Shown one piece after another: positions 11,708 to 13,779 of a stretch of 13,779 nucleotides of DNA (the stretch's first letter is position 1; each line of letters starts with the position of its first letter). The stretch lies in contig WQSK01000014.1 in assembly GCA_009787915.1 (NCBI GenBank), positions 5,284 to 19,062 on the forward strand, given 5' to 3'. Below the pieces are notes generated by a model, which made no database searches, was not told the DNA's origin, and worked only from the letters and a program-made list of their open reading frames with translations. A program made the position numbers and the translations under genes. Source of the stretch: Bacillota bacterium (lineage in GTDB: Bacteria > Bacillota > Clostridia > Christensenellales > UBA1242).

Positions 11708-12775
11708 TTATGGGGTTGTTCGGAAAAGTTGCCCGAATGTGATAGGTCCCGCAATGCCATCCACCCCGATACCTCTGGACCGCTGAAAGTTGCGTGTTTG
11801 CATATCTGTGATTGGGCCAAAGATACCGTCAGGGCGCGCGTGAAAGCCACGAACATAGAGGGCGGATTGAAGCAACCAAACAAGATTTCCGCGATTCCCC
11901 TGCCTAACCAAACGGGTTGCGCCCGCGGTGAGCGGACCAAAGATGCCGTCCACAGCCAAACCTGCACAAAACTGGCGGTTTAGTTCAAGTTGGTACGCCC
12001 TTACCAAAGCCCGTGCCGACAATGGTCCCCAAATCCCGTCTACCGCAAGGTTTTGTCCATAACGCACGTTCAAGGCGTTTTGGATGTAACGAATTGTGCC
12101 CCGAACGTCGCTGGCAGGAGGTGCAGGAGTCCAAGGAGGTGTTGTTTGGGCTCCCCCCAAAGAACCGCATCCACTTGGTGGAGGTGTCACAGGTGGCGGA
12201 GCTACGGGTGGTGGGGTTATAGGTGGGGTTGTTGGTCTGCATGGAACGCCGAGGGTTGCCAAAATCCCGTCCCTTGTTGCATTAACATATGCGTTAAAGT
12301 TTTGGTCAAAAAGTTGGTTATCACGCACATTTGTCATAAATCCGTACTCGAACAAAATTGCAGGGGCTTGGGTTCGGGCAAGCACCGTAAAGTTGGCGCG
12401 CCTTACACCGCGGTTCGATTGGACACCTGCCGCCACTACGCGCGATAGCACGTTGTTAGCCAATTGCTCTGCCCTAGCCGAGGCTTGCGGGTGAATCCAG
12501 ACTTCGACACCGTTTGCGTTTGGGGTGTAGGCCCCATTTCTGTGGATTGAAACAAAAAGGTCTGCGCCTACGCGGTTGCTGATGTTTGCACGTTCTTGAA
12601 GTGGTATAAATACATCTGTCGTTCGTGTTTGCGTAACGTTTATCCCGCATGCGGTTAGGGCGTTTCCAAGTGCCAATGCGAAACGAAGATTGTCGTCTTT
12701 TTCGCGCCTTCCACCTGGGCCAATCGCCCCAGGGTCACTTCCGCCGTGACCTGCGTCTATTACTACTGTTGCCAT
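11708..12775 (-). CDS. N-acetylmuramoyl-L-alanine amidase with three peptidoglycan-binding repeats
   Basis: This 355-aa protein is an Amidase_3 zinc hydrolase that cuts the bond between N-acetylmuramic acid and L-alanine in peptidoglycan. The catalytic domain (residues 1-175) has VIDAGHGGSDPGA (H10), E25, FVSIHRNG (H78) and ILFEYGFMTN (E143), the expected zinc ligands and catalytic Glu. A Pro/Thr linker (PPITPPPVAPPP region) leads to three PG_binding_1-like repeats marked by VDGIWGPLS, VDGIFGPLT and PDGIFGPIT, plus a final VDGIAGPIT. There is no signal peptide: the catalytic domain starts at residue 2, as in phage endolysins or mother-cell sporulation amidases. GGAGG lies 9 nt before the ATG. 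Terminators lie on both sides, so the gene is monocistronic. Confidence 0.93.
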   Translation of the reverse strand: MATVVIDAGHGGSDPGAIGPGGRREKDDNLRFALALGNALTACGINVTQTRTTDVFIPLQERANISNRVGADLFVSIHRNGAYTPNANGVEVWIHPQASARAEQLANNVLSRVVAAGVQSNRGVRRANFTVLARTQAPAILFEYGFMTNVRDNQLFDQNFNAYVNATRDGILATLGVPCRPTTPPITPPPVAPPPVTPPPSGCGSLGGAQTTPPWTPAPPASDVRGTIRYIQNALNVRYGQNLAVDGIWGPLSARALVRAYQLELNRQFCAGLAVDGIFGPLTAGATRLVRQGNRGNLVWLLQSALYVRGFHARPDGIFGPITDMQTRNFQRSRGIGVDGIAGPITFGQLFRTTP

Positions 12776-12837
12776 AGCAAAACCTCCAGTTTTGATGTGT
12801 ATGGCTGTATATACGTGGGAGTCACAAAATTTGACAC

Positions 12838-12866
12838 AAAAAAACCCGCGCTCTCACGGGGTTTTT
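12838..12866. terminator. Terminator between the lipoprotein-like gene and the amidase
   Basis: AAAAACCC pairs with GGGTTTTT around a 10-12-nt loop, with seven T following on the minus strand. It sits just after the stop of the gene ending at 12881. Confidence 0.7.
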
Positions 12867-12880
12867 AAATATAACAACAA

Positions 12881-13779
12881 TTAACAAATCGGTGTCGTGC
12901 CATTTCTAACTAAGACGTCCACAAACCAGTATGTCAAGAAACCGCTATGGATGTACAAACTGTTACCACTTACAACAATGTCATGAGTGTTATTATGTGT
13001 AAACGACACAGCACTTTCCAAAGTCAACGCATCACCGTCAACCGACCAACTACCTGTATGCCACGCGCCCCAATTGTTTGTGCCAAGTACTCCGTCAACA
13101 ACAACGCGAAATCTAAACTCGCCATTAGCAAGAAAATCAAATTGCCAAGCGTCGAATCCAGGGTCACCCCAAACATCGTAAAATGACCAAACTCCATTCA
13201 TAAGGTTCAGTTCAAGCGGTGAATAATCCCCACCGTGCCCTACACGTTCAAAGATAAAGAAGTCAAATGTTTCATCATCGTCTTCACCCCAGTAGAATAT
13301 TAACCTCCCGTCCTCTATACGAACCGCGCCGACTTCAAAGGCATAGTCCCCTTCATGAGGAAACCCCACGAACATACTGGCCTCAGTTAGGCTGAACAAT
13401 TCGGCAAGTGTACCGTGAAAACCACAATCGCAATGACCACAGTTTTCAAATTCAATGAGGTGGGTTCCAGGTTTTAGTACCCAACTTTCGAAAACGTCAG
13501 TTCCCTCGTCGGGGGTGTACACAGTAAAAGTCGTCGCAGTAAATGTCCAGACATCACCGAAAGGTCCATAAGGTTCATCGGCGAATCCATCAAAGACCAA
13601 TTTCCACGTCCCGAGCATTTGCGCCAACAAACCTGTTGGTTGTCCGCCGCCCGAGCCTGTTCCAGTTCCAGTTCCACTGTCCCCGTTTCGGTCAAAAACC
13701 CCACCAAGCCACAGTCCTAGCATCGTGCATCCTACTATCACCGCTGTGGCCACAGATGCGATGATTGCTTTTGTTTTTC
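12881..13779 (-). CDS. Membrane-anchored or lipoprotein-like protein with two beta-rich domains, 5'-partial
   Basis: The frame stays open to the right edge, so the GTG at 13753 is not the start. Upstream codons read KTKAIIAS, making the N-terminus KTKAIIASVATAVIVGC, a positively charged and hydrophobic signal with IVGC as a possible lipobox. Hydrophobic residues continue after it, so a plain membrane anchor is also possible. A GTGTGTGSGGG linker follows. Two similar beta-rich domains come next, opening LGTWKLVFDGF and NGVWSFYDVWG, each with a TFT/FRF strand pattern like lipocalin-like or DUF5640-type surface proteins (tentative). The first has a CGHCDC motif; C290 is the last residue. The mature protein is acidic and aromatic. 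Function unknown; a surface role is inferred. Confidence 0.7.
   Translation of the reverse strand, partial: KTKAIIASVATAVIVGCTMLGLWLGGVFDRNGDSGTGTGTGSGGGQPTGLLAQMLGTWKLVFDGFADEPYGPFGDVWTFTATTFTVYTPDEGTDVFESWVLKPGTHLIEFENCGHCDCGFHGTLAELFSLTEASMFVGFPHEGDYAFEVGAVRIEDGRLIFYWGEDDDETFDFFIFERVGHGGDYSPLELNLMNGVWSFYDVWGDPGFDAWQFDFLANGEFRFRVVVDGVLGTNNWGAWHTGSWSVDGDALTLESAVSFTHNNTHDIVVSGNSLYIHSGFLTYWFVDVLVRNGTTPIC

Noticed and set aside
13751..13753. GTG as start of the right-edge protein
   Set aside because: Upstream codons encode a plausible signal n-region (KTKAIIAS) up to the window edge.

Overview
The window looks like a chromosomal segment of a Gram-positive, Bacillota-like bacterium of moderate to low G+C (by eye). 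It has strong AGGAGG-type ribosome binding sites on several genes, sigma-A-like TTGACA/TATAAT promoters, a peptidoglycan amidase with PG_binding_1-type repeats, small stand-alone Xre regulators and T-tailed hairpin terminators. This placement is inference; no rRNA or marker gene is present. No tRNA, CRISPR array, transposase or integrase was seen.

Left third (1-5240), surface-glycan region. A plus-strand protein made of tandem sugar-1-phosphate nucleotidyltransferase domains, cut by the left edge, converges on a minus-strand block. In transcription order the block is a GT2 glycosyltransferase with two C-terminal membrane helices, a Maf-type nucleotide pyrophosphatase, a PglC/WcaJ-type phosphoglycosyl transferase and an O-antigen-ligase/Wzy-type membrane protein. 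Together they could activate a sugar, load it on a polyprenyl carrier, extend it, and polymerise or transfer the product.

Centre (5259-8662). A class II fructose-bisphosphate aldolase and a PHP-domain phosphoesterase form a plus-strand pair, divergent from the glycan block by only 18 bp. Then come a membrane-bound Xre regulator, a Cys-rich 71-aa membrane protein and a small cupin. The intergenic space around them holds two copies and one fragment of a structured repeat with conserved stems and variable loops; one copy sits between two near-identical terminator hairpins.

Right-centre (8697-10941), a regulatory cassette. Two tandem 67-aa Xre proteins lead a minus-strand run that continues into an unrecognised 213-aa protein and a LOG-family protein. 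A divergent 65-aa gene has a near-consensus promoter with a perfect 9-bp inverted repeat between its -35 and -10, followed by its ATG only 5 nt after the -10.

Right end (10947-13779). Five 11-bp tandem repeats, a tail-anchored 200-aa protein, a zinc amidase without a signal peptide, and a membrane-anchored or lipoprotein-like protein with two beta-rich domains that runs off the right edge.

A recurring feature is that several genes have a good -10 hexamer 5-8 nt before the start codon and no Shine-Dalgarno, implying leaderless mRNAs beside conventional SD-led genes.
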